The notes under the pieces are model-generated. The model had not been told where the DNA came from, made no database searches, and was given only the letters and a program-made list of their open reading frames with translations. A DNA stretch of 13,976 bases from Bacilli bacterium (GTDB taxonomy: Bacteria > Bacillota_I > Bacilli_A > RF39 > UBA660): the NCBI GenBank assembly GCA_028703035.1, contig JAQVNR010000038.1, positions 1 to 13,976 on the forward strand, in the 5' to 3' direction. The position numbers and the translations under genes were made by a program. The first letter of the stretch is position 1, and every line of letters begins with the position of its first letter. Below, piece after piece: positions 6,118 to 13,731 of the stretch.

Positions 6118-8667
6118 ATGAAAAAAATAATATTAGTTGATGGTAATAATTTAATGTATCGTTCATACTATGCAACATTATATTCTGGATCACTAATGAA
6201 AAATAGTAAAGGTTTTGTAACCAATGCTTTATATGGCTTTGCAACAATGATTAATAAAATAATTGAAGAAGAAAAACCGGAATATATGGCAGTAGCGTTT
6301 GACATTGGTAAAAATTTTCGTCATCTTAAATACGAAAACTATAAAGCGGGGAGACAAGAGACTCCAGAAGATTTATTAAAACAAATGCCCGTAGCTAGAG
6401 AAATGCTTGATGCCATGGGAATTAAACATTATGAAGTCGAAAATTATGAAGCAGATGATATAATTGGAACTATTACTTTAATGACTGAAAAAGATCCAGA
6501 GTTTGATGCAAGCATTGTTTCATCAGATAAAGACTTGCTTCAGCTTATATCTAAAGAAACAGATGTTAAATTACTTAAACAAAAAGGCCATGTTTGGATG
6601 AACGAAGAAACATTTAAAGAAGAATATGGAATAGATCCAATTAGAATAATTGATTTAAAAGCCCTATCAGGTGATGCATCTGATAATATTCCTGGAGTTA
6701 AAGGAATTGGTGAAAAAACAGCTCTAAAACTTCTTCAAGAACATGGAACTTTAGAAAATATTTATGCTAATATTGACAATATTAAAGGTGCGGTTAAAGA
6801 AAAGCTAATCAGTGGCAAAGAAAGTGCCTTCTTTAGTAAAGAAATGTGTACTATTTATCGTGAAGTTCCGTTTAATTGCTCACTTAATGATATGAAATAT
6901 ACTAGACCTACTAAAAAATTAGAAGAAATTTATCATAAATTGGAGTTTTATTCTTTAATGAAAACAGTTATTAAGAAAACTCCAGTATTTACCAGTGAAT
7001 ATGAAGTATTAAAAGAAGTATCTGATTTAAAAAAAGCGAGTGTAATTTCTTATTATATAGAATCAGATAAAATAAATTATCATCAAGGAAAAATTTTAGG
7101 AATGGGTCTATTTGATGGAAATAAGACATATTTTGTTAAACCAGAACTTATTAAAGATGTTTTGAATTTTTATAAAAATGCAGTTAAATATACATATGAT
7201 TTAAAAAAGAATATTGTCCTTTTAAACTGTTATGATACAAAGACAATTTATGATGCAATGATTGCTTATTATCTACTTAATTATCCTGCTAAAGAGGATC
7301 TAGCTTTTGTTATGAATAATGAAGATATTAATGTTTCTTTTTATGAAGATGTGTTAAAAAGCGAAAATGTTTTAATGCAAAGTATAACTTTAAAAGCTAA
7401 ATATATATTTGAAACTAGAGATGACGTAATTAAAAAATTAAAAATGGAAGATATGTATAATCTATTTGAAAAAACTGAAATGCCTCTAGTTACAGTTTTA
7501 GCAAAGATGGAAAAGGCCGGCATAAAATGCCAGCCAGAAGTATTAAAAGAGATGAGTGAAGAAATAAAAATTAAAATAGACTCTATATCAAGTAAAATAT
7601 ATAATTATGCTGGTACTCATTTTAAGATAAGTAGTCCTAAACAATTAGGAGAAATTCTTTTTGAACATTTAGGTCTTACTCCTAAAGGAAAGACTGCAAC
7701 TAAAAACTATAAAACTGATGCCGCTACTTTGGAAAAACTATTAGGTGACCATCCCATTATTGAATTAATTCTAGAATATCGAAATTTATCGAAACTTAAC
7801 AGTACCTACCTAGAAAGTTTAAATAATTATATTATGGAAGAGGGATTAATTCATACTATTTATAAACAAACGTTAACTAGAACCGGAAGATTATCTAGCA
7901 TTGAACCAAATTTACAGAATATACCAGTTCGCGATGAAATTGGCAGAAAGGTACGAAAAGCTTTTATTCCAGTAAATGACTTGTTTTTAGCATGTGATTA
8001 TTCCCAAATTGAACTAAGAGTTCTTGCTCATATTAGTGAGTCTGTTGATTTAATTAATGCTTTTATTTATGGCGAGGATATTCATACAAAAGTAGCAAGT
8101 GATATATTTGATGTTAATAAAGAAGCTGTTTCTAAAAATATGCGCAGAACAGCTAAAGCGGTTATCTTTGGGATTGTTTATGGAATAAGTGGTTATGGTT
8201 TAGGAGAAAATTTACATTTGCCAGCTCGTGAAGCTAAAAAGTTAATCGATAAATATTTAGACCTTTATCCAGGCGTTAAAATATATATGGATGAGATAAT
8301 TAAAGAAGCTCACGATTATGGAAGTGTTAGAACTCTGTATAATCGCAAGCGAACTATTGATGAGATTCATAATAAAAATTATATGGTCAGATCAGCAGGT
8401 GAGCGAATCGCGCTTAATACCCCGATTCAAGGTAGTAGTGCTGATATTATTAAAATGGCAATGGTTAAAATAGATAATGCTTTAATTAAAGGAAACTTTA
8501 AAAGTAAAATGCTCCTTCAAGTTCATGATGAACTAATATTTGATGTTGTGTTAGAAGAGAAAGATAAATTAAAAAAGTTAGTAGTTGATATTATGGAAAA
8601 TATAGTTAAATTAAAAGTCCCAATTAAAGTAGAGGCAAGTTTTGGAAAGAATTGGTATGAAGTTTAA
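6118..8667 (+). CDS. polA: DNA polymerase I
   Basis: Pol I removes RNA primers, fills gaps and takes part in excision repair. The 849-residue protein has the full three-part layout. The 5'-3' exonuclease domain (about 1-290) shows DGNN (D8), EADDIIG (111-117), SDKD (D137, D139) and GDASDNIPGVKGIG (D186, D189). The middle domain (about 300-410) corresponds to the 3'-5' proofreading domain but looks inactive: the first Asp-x-Glu motif is replaced by YYIESD (312-317) and the last Asp motif by FETRDD, as in Bacillus Pol I. The polymerase domain carries motif A DYSQIELRVLAH (D627), motif B RRTAKAVIFGIVYG (K680, F684, Y688) and motif C VHDE (H803-E805). GAGGT six bases upstream supports the ATG. 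Its stop codon overlaps the mutM start by one base, the usual Firmicutes pairing. Confidence 0.98.
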   Translation: MKKIILVDGNNLMYRSYYATLYSGSLMKNSKGFVTNALYGFATMINKIIEEEKPEYMAVAFDIGKNFRHLKYENYKAGRQETPEDLLKQMPVAREMLDAMGIKHYEVENYEADDIIGTITLMTEKDPEFDASIVSSDKDLLQLISKETDVKLLKQKGHVWMNEETFKEEYGIDPIRIIDLKALSGDASDNIPGVKGIGEKTALKLLQEHGTLENIYANIDNIKGAVKEKLISGKESAFFSKEMCTIYREVPFNCSLNDMKYTRPTKKLEEIYHKLEFYSLMKTVIKKTPVFTSEYEVLKEVSDLKKASVISYYIESDKINYHQGKILGMGLFDGNKTYFVKPELIKDVLNFYKNAVKYTYDLKKNIVLLNCYDTKTIYDAMIAYYLLNYPAKEDLAFVMNNEDINVSFYEDVLKSENVLMQSITLKAKYIFETRDDVIKKLKMEDMYNLFEKTEMPLVTVLAKMEKAGIKCQPEVLKEMSEEIKIKIDSISSKIYNYAGTHFKISSPKQLGEILFEHLGLTPKGKTATKNYKTDAATLEKLLGDHPIIELILEYRNLSKLNSTYLESLNNYIMEEGLIHTIYKQTLTRTGRLSSIEPNLQNIPVRDEIGRKVRKAFIPVNDLFLACDYSQIELRVLAHISESVDLINAFIYGEDIHTKVASDIFDVNKEAVSKNMRRTAKAVIFGIVYGISGYGLGENLHLPAREAKKLIDKYLDLYPGVKIYMDEIIKEAHDYGSVRTLYNRKRTIDEIHNKNYMVRSAGERIALNTPIQGSSADIIKMAMVKIDNALIKGNFKSKMLLQVHDELIFDVVLEEKDKLKKLVVDIMENIVKLKVPIKVEASFGKNWYEV

Positions 8668-9476
8668 TGCCAGAATTACCAGAAGTTAGAACCGTTGCTG
8701 GAGTTTTAAAAAAATTAATCAATAAAAAGATAGTCAGAATAAATATCCATTATCCAAAAATAATTAATCAAAATAGTTTAGATATAAAATTATTAATAGG
8801 TAAAACTTTAAAAGATATAAATACGATTGGTAAATATTTGTTATTTGATTTTGAAGAATATATTTTAATAAGCCACCTAAGAATGGAAGGCAAATATTAT
8901 ATTAAAAATATTAATGCGCCACTTAATAAACATGAACATCTTGAATTTATTTTTAATGATAGTACATCACTTCGTTATCATGATACTAGAAAATTTGGCA
9001 GAATGCACCTTGTAAAAAGCAAAGATTTAAATAAAGTAGAAAGCATTGCTAAACTTGGTGGTGAACCCTTTGCTTTATCTAAAGAAGAGTTTTATAATAA
9101 AATTAGCAAAAAGAAAATTTCCATTAAATCTCTTCTTCTTGATCAAACTATTATTGCTGGTTTAGGAAATATTTACGCTAATGAAGTTTTATTTGCATCA
9201 AAAATAAATCCATTTAAACTAGGATTAGAAATAACTTTAGAAGAAGCTGATGCTATACTTGATGCATCAATAAAAATTTTAAATTTAGCTATTAAAGAAA
9301 AAGGAACAACTATAAAAAGTTATACCTCATCTTTAGGAGTAGCTGGTAATTATCAAAAACACCTTAAAGTTCACTTAAAATCAGGTGAAAAATGTGAGGT
9401 ATGTCACAGTGAAATTTTACAAACTAAAATAGGAGGAAGGAGTACATACTACTGCCCAGTATGTCAAAAATATTGA
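8667..9476 (+). CDS. mutM: Formamidopyrimidine-DNA glycosylase (Fpg/MutM)
   Basis: MutM excises 8-oxoguanine and formamidopyrimidines from DNA and nicks the abasic site by beta/delta elimination. At 269 residues it is of normal length. Visible features are the catalytic N-terminus MPELPEV (P2 Schiff-base nucleophile after Met removal, E3), the conserved K56 in TIGKYLLF, H70 in SHLRMEGKY, the helix-two-turn-helix region with AGLGNIYANEVLF, and a C-terminal zinc finger C243-C246...C263-C266 with the DNA-contacting R258. The ATG overlaps the polA TAA in a TAATG arrangement and there is no strong ribosome binding site, so translation is probably coupled to polA. Pol I could fill the gap left after MutM acts, a functional reason for the pairing. 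It ends with TGA. Confidence 0.97.
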   Translation: MPELPEVRTVAGVLKKLINKKIVRINIHYPKIINQNSLDIKLLIGKTLKDINTIGKYLLFDFEEYILISHLRMEGKYYIKNINAPLNKHEHLEFIFNDSTSLRYHDTRKFGRMHLVKSKDLNKVESIAKLGGEPFALSKEEFYNKISKKKISIKSLLLDQTIIAGLGNIYANEVLFASKINPFKLGLEITLEEADAILDASIKILNLAIKEKGTTIKSYTSSLGVAGNYQKHLKVHLKSGEKCEVCHSEILQTKIGGRSTYYCPVCQKY

Positions 9477-9564
9477 CATTTACATTGATTCAATATATTT
9501 GCAATTTGCAAGTGATATGAAAAAAATTATATAACTCTAATTTTAGTGAATTCTAACAAAAAAC

Positions 9565-9581
9565 AAACTATGTAAACTATG
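9565..9581 (+). repeat. Short tandem repeat upstream of ezrA
   Basis: AAACTATG occurs twice with one base between (9565-9572 and 9574-9581). It lies just upstream of the presumed ezrA promoter and might be a regulator site, or chance in AT-rich DNA. Confidence 0.35.
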
Positions 9582-9597
9582 AAAAAAGTTTATTTTA

Positions 9598-9606
9598 TGA
9601 TAATAT
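9598..9606 (+). promoter_or_regulatory. Candidate extended -10 of ezrA
   Basis: TGATAATAT (9598-9606) fits an extended -10; the -35 region is not convincing. A strong GAGGAG ribosome binding site follows at 9615-9620, eight bases before the ezrA ATG. Confidence 0.35.
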
Positions 9607-9628
9607 TTAATATAGAGGAGATGGGTTT

Positions 9629-11350
9629 ATGTCAGATGCTACATTTAAGATTTTAGGTTATGTATATACTGGCGTAGTAGCCATTTTAATTATATTGGTA
9701 TTAATTTTATTGAAAAAACACAATAAGAAAAAATATCAAGAAATTTTAGCACGTCTTGAAAAAGATAAAAACTTAATCTTATCAGGTGCGATTCAAATTG
9801 AACTTAATAAAGTTGGGTCTCTTATAAATAATAAAGATTTAGAAAAACAATATAAATTATGGCAGAATAGATATGAAATAATTAAAGAAGAAGATATGCC
9901 TAAATTAAATGAAGCATTATTGGATTTAGAAGTTTTATTAAAAAGAGGCTCATTTAAAGCTCGTAATAAAGCAATTGCTAATTTAGAATTAAATATTTAT
10001 TATGTCAAAACAAAAAGTGATTATCTTCTTAATGAAATAAAAGAAATATCTTTAAGTGAAAGTAAAAACCGAGAAATTGTTACTAAACTTAAAATAGATT
10101 ATCGAGAAATATATTTAAAATATCAAAAAAATCAAGAAGAATATGAATCAGTAAAAGTACCTCTAGAATTACAATTTGAAAATATTGATAAACTATTCTC
10201 GGCTTTTGAGCAGGCAATGGAAAGTAATGCCTATAGTGAAGTTGGAAAAATAGTAAAAGCTTTAGATGATACTATTGGAAACTTAACTATTGTAATTGAA
10301 GAAGCTCCAACTATTATAATCATGGGTAAAAAATTAATTCCCGTTAAAATTACTGATATTAGAAATATTTACAGTAAAATGATTAAAGAAGGTTATAATT
10401 TAGATTATTTAAATATTGATTATAATATTGCGGAATCAGAAAAGAAAATTGCCGATGTATATGATCGTTTAAATGTACTTAATTTAACTGATTCAATCTT
10501 TGAATTAAAAACTATTTTATCTTATTTTGAAAGTTTATATAATGATTTTGATAATGAAAAAACTAGTAAGAAAACATTTGAAGAAAATATGCTTAAACTT
10601 GCTATTAAATGTAAAAGAATGTTAGAAATAATAAGTAAACTATCTTCTAAAATAGAAGATATAAAATATAGCTATGATTTAACTAATGAAGAAGTTAAAA
10701 TAATAGATGAACTAAACATTAGTATTAAAGCTATTCAAAATGATTATGAAGTTGTAGTTGAAAATTATCGTAATAAATCTTTTGCCTTTTCGCGTCTTAA
10801 TAAAGAATTAGAACATTTAAACCTAAGACTTGCTAAAAACGAAGATAAATTAGAAATAACATTAAAAAGTTTAGGTAGTTTAAAAGAAGATGAAGTAAGA
10901 GCTCATCAGCAACTTGAGGAAATAGAACAAATATTAAAAAGCGCTAAAGAAAAAATAGTTAGTTTTAAATTACCGATAATTCCCAAGGATTATTATATCC
11001 AGCTTAATGAAGCAAGTGAAGCTATATCAGTTATGCTAGAAGAACTTAATAAAAAACCAATTTCTATTAGGATTTTAAATATGAGAGTTGATACAGCAAG
11101 AGATTTGGCACTGAAACTATATAAAACAACAAATGAGACAATTAAGACTGCAAATCTAGCTGAAAATACTATTATTTATGGTAACAGATATAAACCATTA
11201 AATTCTACTTTAAACAGCGGATTAATTCAAGCTGAAAAAAAATTCTTTTTAGGGAATTATAAAGAATCTTTAGAACAATCTATATCGGCAATTTCATTAG
11301 TAGATGCTGATATACATCAAAAACTTATGACTGCATATCAAAATAAATAA
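9629..11350 (+). CDS. ezrA: Septation ring formation regulator EzrA
   Basis: EzrA is a membrane-anchored cytoplasmic protein that interacts with FtsZ and other divisome proteins, restricts Z-rings to mid-cell and links division to wall synthesis. The 573-residue product (B. subtilis about 560) has one N-terminal membrane helix (about residues 10-28) followed by KKHNKKK. The rest is a long, almost entirely helical rod of spectrin-like coiled coils. The family patches are visible: W-QNRYEIIKEEDMPKLNEALLDLE near residue 80-100, and near the C-terminus the YGNRYK patch (517-522), equivalent to the conserved QNR patch. N-out, C-in topology is inferred from the family. The ATG has GAGGAG eight bases upstream. 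No convincing terminator lies between it and the tRNA promoter, only about 20 bp further on. The usual neighbours in Bacilli are not present. Confidence 0.93.
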   Translation: MSDATFKILGYVYTGVVAILIILVLILLKKHNKKKYQEILARLEKDKNLILSGAIQIELNKVGSLINNKDLEKQYKLWQNRYEIIKEEDMPKLNEALLDLEVLLKRGSFKARNKAIANLELNIYYVKTKSDYLLNEIKEISLSESKNREIVTKLKIDYREIYLKYQKNQEEYESVKVPLELQFENIDKLFSAFEQAMESNAYSEVGKIVKALDDTIGNLTIVIEEAPTIIIMGKKLIPVKITDIRNIYSKMIKEGYNLDYLNIDYNIAESEKKIADVYDRLNVLNLTDSIFELKTILSYFESLYNDFDNEKTSKKTFEENMLKLAIKCKRMLEIISKLSSKIEDIKYSYDLTNEEVKIIDELNISIKAIQNDYEVVVENYRNKSFAFSRLNKELEHLNLRLAKNEDKLEITLKSLGSLKEDEVRAHQQLEEIEQILKSAKEKIVSFKLPIIPKDYYIQLNEASEAISVMLEELNKKPISIRILNMRVDTARDLALKLYKTTNETIKTANLAENTIIYGNRYKPLNSTLNSGLIQAEKKFFLGNYKESLEQSISAISLVDADIHQKLMTAYQNK

Positions 11351-11369
11351 AAAAAAGTGCAAAAAGGGA

Positions 11370-11398
11370 TTGACATCTAATAAAAAAACTGGTATATT
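11370..11398 (+). promoter_or_regulatory. Strong promoter of the hairpin leader and tRNA-Arg
   Basis: Consensus TTGACA (11370-11375), a 17-nt spacer and TATATT (11393-11398), with an extended -10 TG at 11390-11391. This is the best promoter match in the window. The start point would be near 11405, the first base of the double-hairpin leader. Confidence 0.85.
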
Positions 11399-11404
11399 TA
11401 ATTC

Positions 11405-11469
11405 AGCCAAGGAAATGATTCGTTATTTCTTTGGTTACTGAGCCAAATATGATTCGTTATGTTTGGTTC
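11405..11469 (+). ncRNA. Tandem hairpin leader with two identical loops
   Basis: Two consecutive hairpins begin AGCCAA and end TTTGGTT. Hairpin 1: CCAAGGAAAT (11407-11416) with ATTTCTTTGG (11425-11434), one G-U. Hairpin 2: GAGCCAAATAT (11440-11450) with ATGTTTGGTTC (11459-11469), two G-U. Both have the same 8-nt loop GATTCGTT, within a shared 12-mer ATGATTCGTTAT (11415-11426 and 11449-11460). It lies between a strong promoter and a tRNA. It may be a small RNA of about 70 nt or a regulatory leader of the tRNA. I know no family that matches. Confidence 0.6.
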
Positions 11470-11476
11470 ATTTTTT
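11440..11476 (+). terminator. Intrinsic terminator abutting the tRNA 5' end
   Basis: The second hairpin of the leader (11-bp stem, two G-U pairs) is followed by ATTTTTT (11470-11476). The last T is immediately before base 1 of the tRNA. It would end a small RNA or attenuate transcription into the tRNA. Confidence 0.65.
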
Positions 11477-11553
11477 GTCTCTGTAGCTCAGTAGGATAGA
11501 GCAGCCCCCTCCTAAGGGGCAGGTCGAACGTTCGAATCGTTTCAGGGACGCCA
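11477..11553 (+). tRNA. tRNA-Arg (anticodon CCT)
   Basis: 77 nt with a complete cloverleaf. Acceptor GTCTCTG (11477-11483) pairs with CAGGGAC (11543-11549) including one U-G. D stem GCTC/GAGC (11486-11489, 11499-11502). Anticodon stem GCCCC/GGGGC with loop CTCCTAA, anticodon CCT at 11511-11513, reading AGG. Five-base variable region. T stem GAACG/CGTTT with loop TTCGAAT. Discriminator G11550 and an encoded CCA (11551-11553). It lies directly after a hairpin and U-tract, so expression needs readthrough or processing from the upstream promoter; I see no other promoter. No terminator follows closely. Confidence 0.95.
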
Positions 11554-11740
11554 GATGTCACTCAAGCGAACATACTACTGTTATGTAGGTGGCTTCGCTA
11601 CAAGTATAAAGCTTGGTAATGTGTTTAAACGGCCACCAGCTTCGTGTATGAAATCGATAATTCGTAAGGGGGATCCCAATTTTTCTTTTGCATATTTCAT
11701 TAAGGGGAATCGTTTTGTTAATGATATTCCTAAATAAGCG
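11554..11740 (+). other. GC-rich segment downstream of the tRNA, no gene recognised
   Basis: A hand count over 11554-11683 gives about 40% GC, well above the surrounding DNA. Overlapping ORFs of 60 codons (plus, 11555-11737) and 74 codons (minus) span it, but neither has a ribosome binding site or a recognisable product. The plus ORF starts one base after the tRNA CCA. Local self-complementarity is present: GTGGC-TTC-GCTAC (one G-U pair), and GGTGGC with GGCCACC further on. It may be a remnant of transferred DNA or part of a structured RNA. TAAGGGG occurs twice here and also in the tRNA anticodon arm. Confidence 0.4.
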
Positions 11741-11746
11741 AAAAAC

Positions 11747-11755
11747 TGGTACAAT
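11747..11755 (+). promoter_or_regulatory. Extended -10 promoter of the broken gene
   Basis: TGGTACAAT (11747-11755) is an extended -10 without a clear -35. It lies 34 bases before the ATG at 11789, with GGAGG (11775-11779) in between. Confidence 0.45.
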
Positions 11756-11788
11756 TATGTTATATAAAACTATTGGAGGCAATAAGTT

Positions 11789-12325
11789 ATGTTAGGAATT
11801 AAAAGTGTTACATATGAAAGTAAGAATGTTTTTTTGCACCTTAATATTAGTGATAAAACGATTTCTTATATGAATATAAAGCAAGAAATAAATCAAAATA
11901 ATATTTTTAATTATTTAGAACGACTTTTTCGTATGATTGATACTTGGCACAATACTCTAGTTCAAATATAATTGGTGGGGATAGTTGGCAATTACTTATA
12001 GATTAATGATGTCTATTTTCTACATAATCTCGCCAAAGTTCCTTATAAACGATATGGATATAGTTACCCAAGAGATTTACAAGAATTTGATTTAGTGCTA
12101 TCTAAAAATATTTCAGATACCGATGATTTAGGTGGGGCAATATCAAAAGGTAATATAATAAATTTTGCTATAGGTGCTATGATTGATGAACCAGATAAAT
12201 CTAAATTAATAAAGATAAAAAATTATATTACTTACTTGGATAATCTAGGTATAAATTTTGATGTAGATTTTGATACAAAAGACAATGATACATTTTATTT
12301 ATTAAAATCAAAGGGAATGAGATAA
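11789..12325 (+). pseudogene. Broken gene of unknown function, two frameshifts
   Basis: A strong ribosome binding site GGAGG precedes the ATG by nine bases. The frame runs to a TAA at 11969 (60 codons). The next frame then gives IIGGDSWQLLID, and the first frame resumes as NDVYFLHNLAKV and runs to 12325. Removing two bases from ATATA near 11966-11970 and one T at 12004 joins all parts into one open protein of about 177 residues without stops. Distinctive parts are LERLFRMIDTWHNTLVQIIG, YGYSYPRDLQEFD, and a C-terminal DLGGAISKGNIINFAIGAM. The middle resembles many small Firmicutes hypothetical proteins with a Y-G-x-x-YP-x-x-x-x-EF pattern, but I cannot name a family. It looks recently inactivated, since three stretches still read as coding. 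A sequencing error is possible. Confidence 0.65.
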
Positions 12326-12326
12326 T

Positions 12327-12496
12327 ATGAGAACCCTGATAGAAATTAAAACTTAGAGTGAATATACTCCAAAAGAACAAAACGAATTGAGCATGCGCAA
12401 TTTAATCAATTAGTTGAGAAAGATAGCAACCAAATATTAGCACTTGCTGTTGCCAGTTATATTCACGGAATGAGTAGTCAGCCATTAATTAAATAA
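12327..12496 (+). pseudogene. Small broken downstream gene
   Basis: It starts at an ATG one base after the stop of the previous broken gene, suggesting they were co-translated. The frame reads MRTLIEIKT, then TAG, then SEYTPKEQ. One missing A in the run near 12378-12381 would switch it to the frame KRIEHAQFNQLVEKDS followed by NQILALAVASYIHGMSSQPL and a stop at 12494. With the TAG read as CAG and one A restored, this is a protein of about 56 residues. I do not recognise it. The strongest evidence is that the last 40 codons are open and compositionally protein-like. Confidence 0.5.
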
Positions 12497-12522
12497 AATT
12501 ACTGATTATCAGTAATTTTTTT
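12495..12522. terminator. Bidirectional terminator between converging genes
   Basis: AAATTACTGA (12496-12505) and TCAGTAATTT (12509-12518) form a perfect 10-bp stem with loop TTA, followed by TTTT on the plus strand and by TTTATTT on the minus strand. It overlaps the stop codons of both the plus-strand broken gene and the minus-strand membrane gene. Confidence 0.75.
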
Positions 12523-13632
12523 AATTGCCATTTTTTTCTTTTTCCAAATTGCATCTTTAGAATAACTATACTTAAATGCTAAGTCTTGTAAAGTTAATTT
12601 ATAACAATAAAAATCTATTAATAAATTAGTTTCAAAACTATTTAACTGATAGTTTATACAAACAAGCCTTAATTTATTTTCATTCATTCCCCGATATAAA
12701 TTAATCTTCATGTTTCTTATAATAGGTAAGTAAGCTAAATAAGCGAGGATTACACCTAAAGAAATTGGAATTACGAAAGAGAGGCCAACTTTAAAAGTCA
12801 TCCTATTTAAAACATAAAAAATAAAATTAGTATATAAATAAAACTTAAACGTTAGCTGAAAGTTTAAATGATTACAAAAAGACAAGTAGGCAATAAAAAA
12901 CGAAGTTAATATTATTAAGCACTCTATCATAGTATTATTTAAATAAGCAATAAATATAATTGAAGCAAAAGTTATTAAAAATTTACTTATTAAAATTAAA
13001 TAAGGACAATTTATTCTAAAAACAGAAAACTTTATTTTTTTTAATATTTTAAAATTAAACCTTGATGTTTTTACAATAGAATTACTAAAAAAATAATAAA
13101 CTATCAAAAGTAAAATTAAGTCAATACTTAAAATTAGTATAACTTTAAAATTAAGAAAATCACTAAACTTTAAACTTCTAATAAACATAATGATTAATAA
13201 ATAGAAAAAAACTTTAAAGATTAAACAAAGAGGTTTAACTATATTTACTTTATTAGAAATAATAGAATTAAAAATAAGTAATATAATATTAAGATAGATT
13301 AAATAAAAAATAATATTATCAAATAATAAATATTTTCCTGTATAACTTAAAACAGTAACTAATGATGCACTAATAAAAAAAATATCTGAGTTATTATTTT
13401 CAGCACAAATCTTTAAAAATAAAAATGCATAAATAAATATAAAAAATAATTTAACAAAGTCTATTAATCTATATGTAATAATAAATTGATAAAAACTATT
13501 AATTATTTTATTGTTTAAATCAATTGTAAAAATATTTAAGTTAAATAATTTAAAAAAGAAGCAAAGAGTTAAAATAAAAATTGTTAATTTTAAAATAGTC
13601 TTTAAAATTAAATACAAGGTCTTTTTATTCAT
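12499..13632 (-). CDS. Multi-pass membrane protein with C-terminal helix-turn-helix
   Basis: 377 residues. The frame is open up to 13677, but GAGGTGA (minus strand, 13644-13638) lies five bases before the ATG at 13632, and the promoter overlaps the longer version, so the start is MNKKTLYLILK. Residues about 5-310 form roughly ten very hydrophobic I/L/F-rich membrane segments with short, lysine-containing loops. The last 60 residues are soluble and contain a sigma-region-4/LuxR-like helix-turn-helix: NSFETNLLIDFYCYKLTLQDLAFKYSYSKDAIWKKKKMAIKKI. The pattern L-L-D-x-A-x-x-Y-x-Y-S-x-x-A-x-x-x-x-K-x-A-x-K-K-I fits DNA-binding domains of this type. The design suggests a membrane-embedded transcription regulator sensing something in or across the membrane; this is inference. 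Nothing co-transcribed is visible. It could instead be a transporter-like protein with a vestigial HTH. Confidence 0.8.
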   Translation of the reverse strand: MNKKTLYLILKTILKLTIFILTLCFFFKLFNLNIFTIDLNNKIINSFYQFIITYRLIDFVKLFFIFIYAFLFLKICAENNNSDIFFISASLVTVLSYTGKYLLFDNIIFYLIYLNIILLIFNSIISNKVNIVKPLCLIFKVFFYLLIIMFIRSLKFSDFLNFKVILILSIDLILLLIVYYFFSNSIVKTSRFNFKILKKIKFSVFRINCPYLILISKFLITFASIIFIAYLNNTMIECLIILTSFFIAYLSFCNHLNFQLTFKFYLYTNFIFYVLNRMTFKVGLSFVIPISLGVILAYLAYLPIIRNMKINLYRGMNENKLRLVCINYQLNSFETNLLIDFYCYKLTLQDLAFKYSYSKDAIWKKKKMAIKKITDNQ

Positions 13633-13667
13633 TTGGTTCACCTCAAATAGAAGGTTATTGTATTCAA

Positions 13668-13696
13668 AGTATATCATTGAAAGTTAATAGTTTCAA
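13668..13696 (-). promoter_or_regulatory. Strong promoter of the membrane HTH gene
   Basis: On the minus strand TTGAAA (13696-13691), a 17-nt spacer and TATACT (13673-13668), with an extended -10 TG one base before the -10. The start point near 13661 lies downstream of the longest possible start codon (13677), which confirms the start at 13632. Confidence 0.75.
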
Positions 13697-13731
13697 ATTA
13701 ATACGGTAGCTAGCAGGTTTTTTTGCAATTT

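Noticed and set aside
7341..7523. Minus-strand ORF of 60 codons inside polA
   Set aside because: Shadow of the polA frame.
11415..11441. A possible leader peptide MIRYFFGY in the first hairpin of the tRNA leader
   Set aside because: AAGGAA is directly against the ATG, leaving no normal spacing, and the peptide (Phe/Tyr) has no link to a tRNA-Arg. The ATG comes from the shared ATGATTCGTTAT motif, which is explained by the hairpin.
11555..11737. 60-codon plus-strand ORF starting just after the tRNA, and a 74-codon minus-strand ORF over the same DNA
   Set aside because: No ribosome binding site, no recognisable product, and opposite-strand openness is expected from the higher GC content. Kept only as an unassigned segment.
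11960..12010. Programmed frameshifting in the broken gene
   Set aside because: Two shifts in different directions within 40 bases and no slippery heptamer or downstream structure; mutation is simpler.
13633..13677. Longer start of the membrane HTH protein (15 extra residues)
   Set aside because: The extra codons overlap the mapped-by-eye -10 region and the ribosome binding site points to the ATG at 13632.
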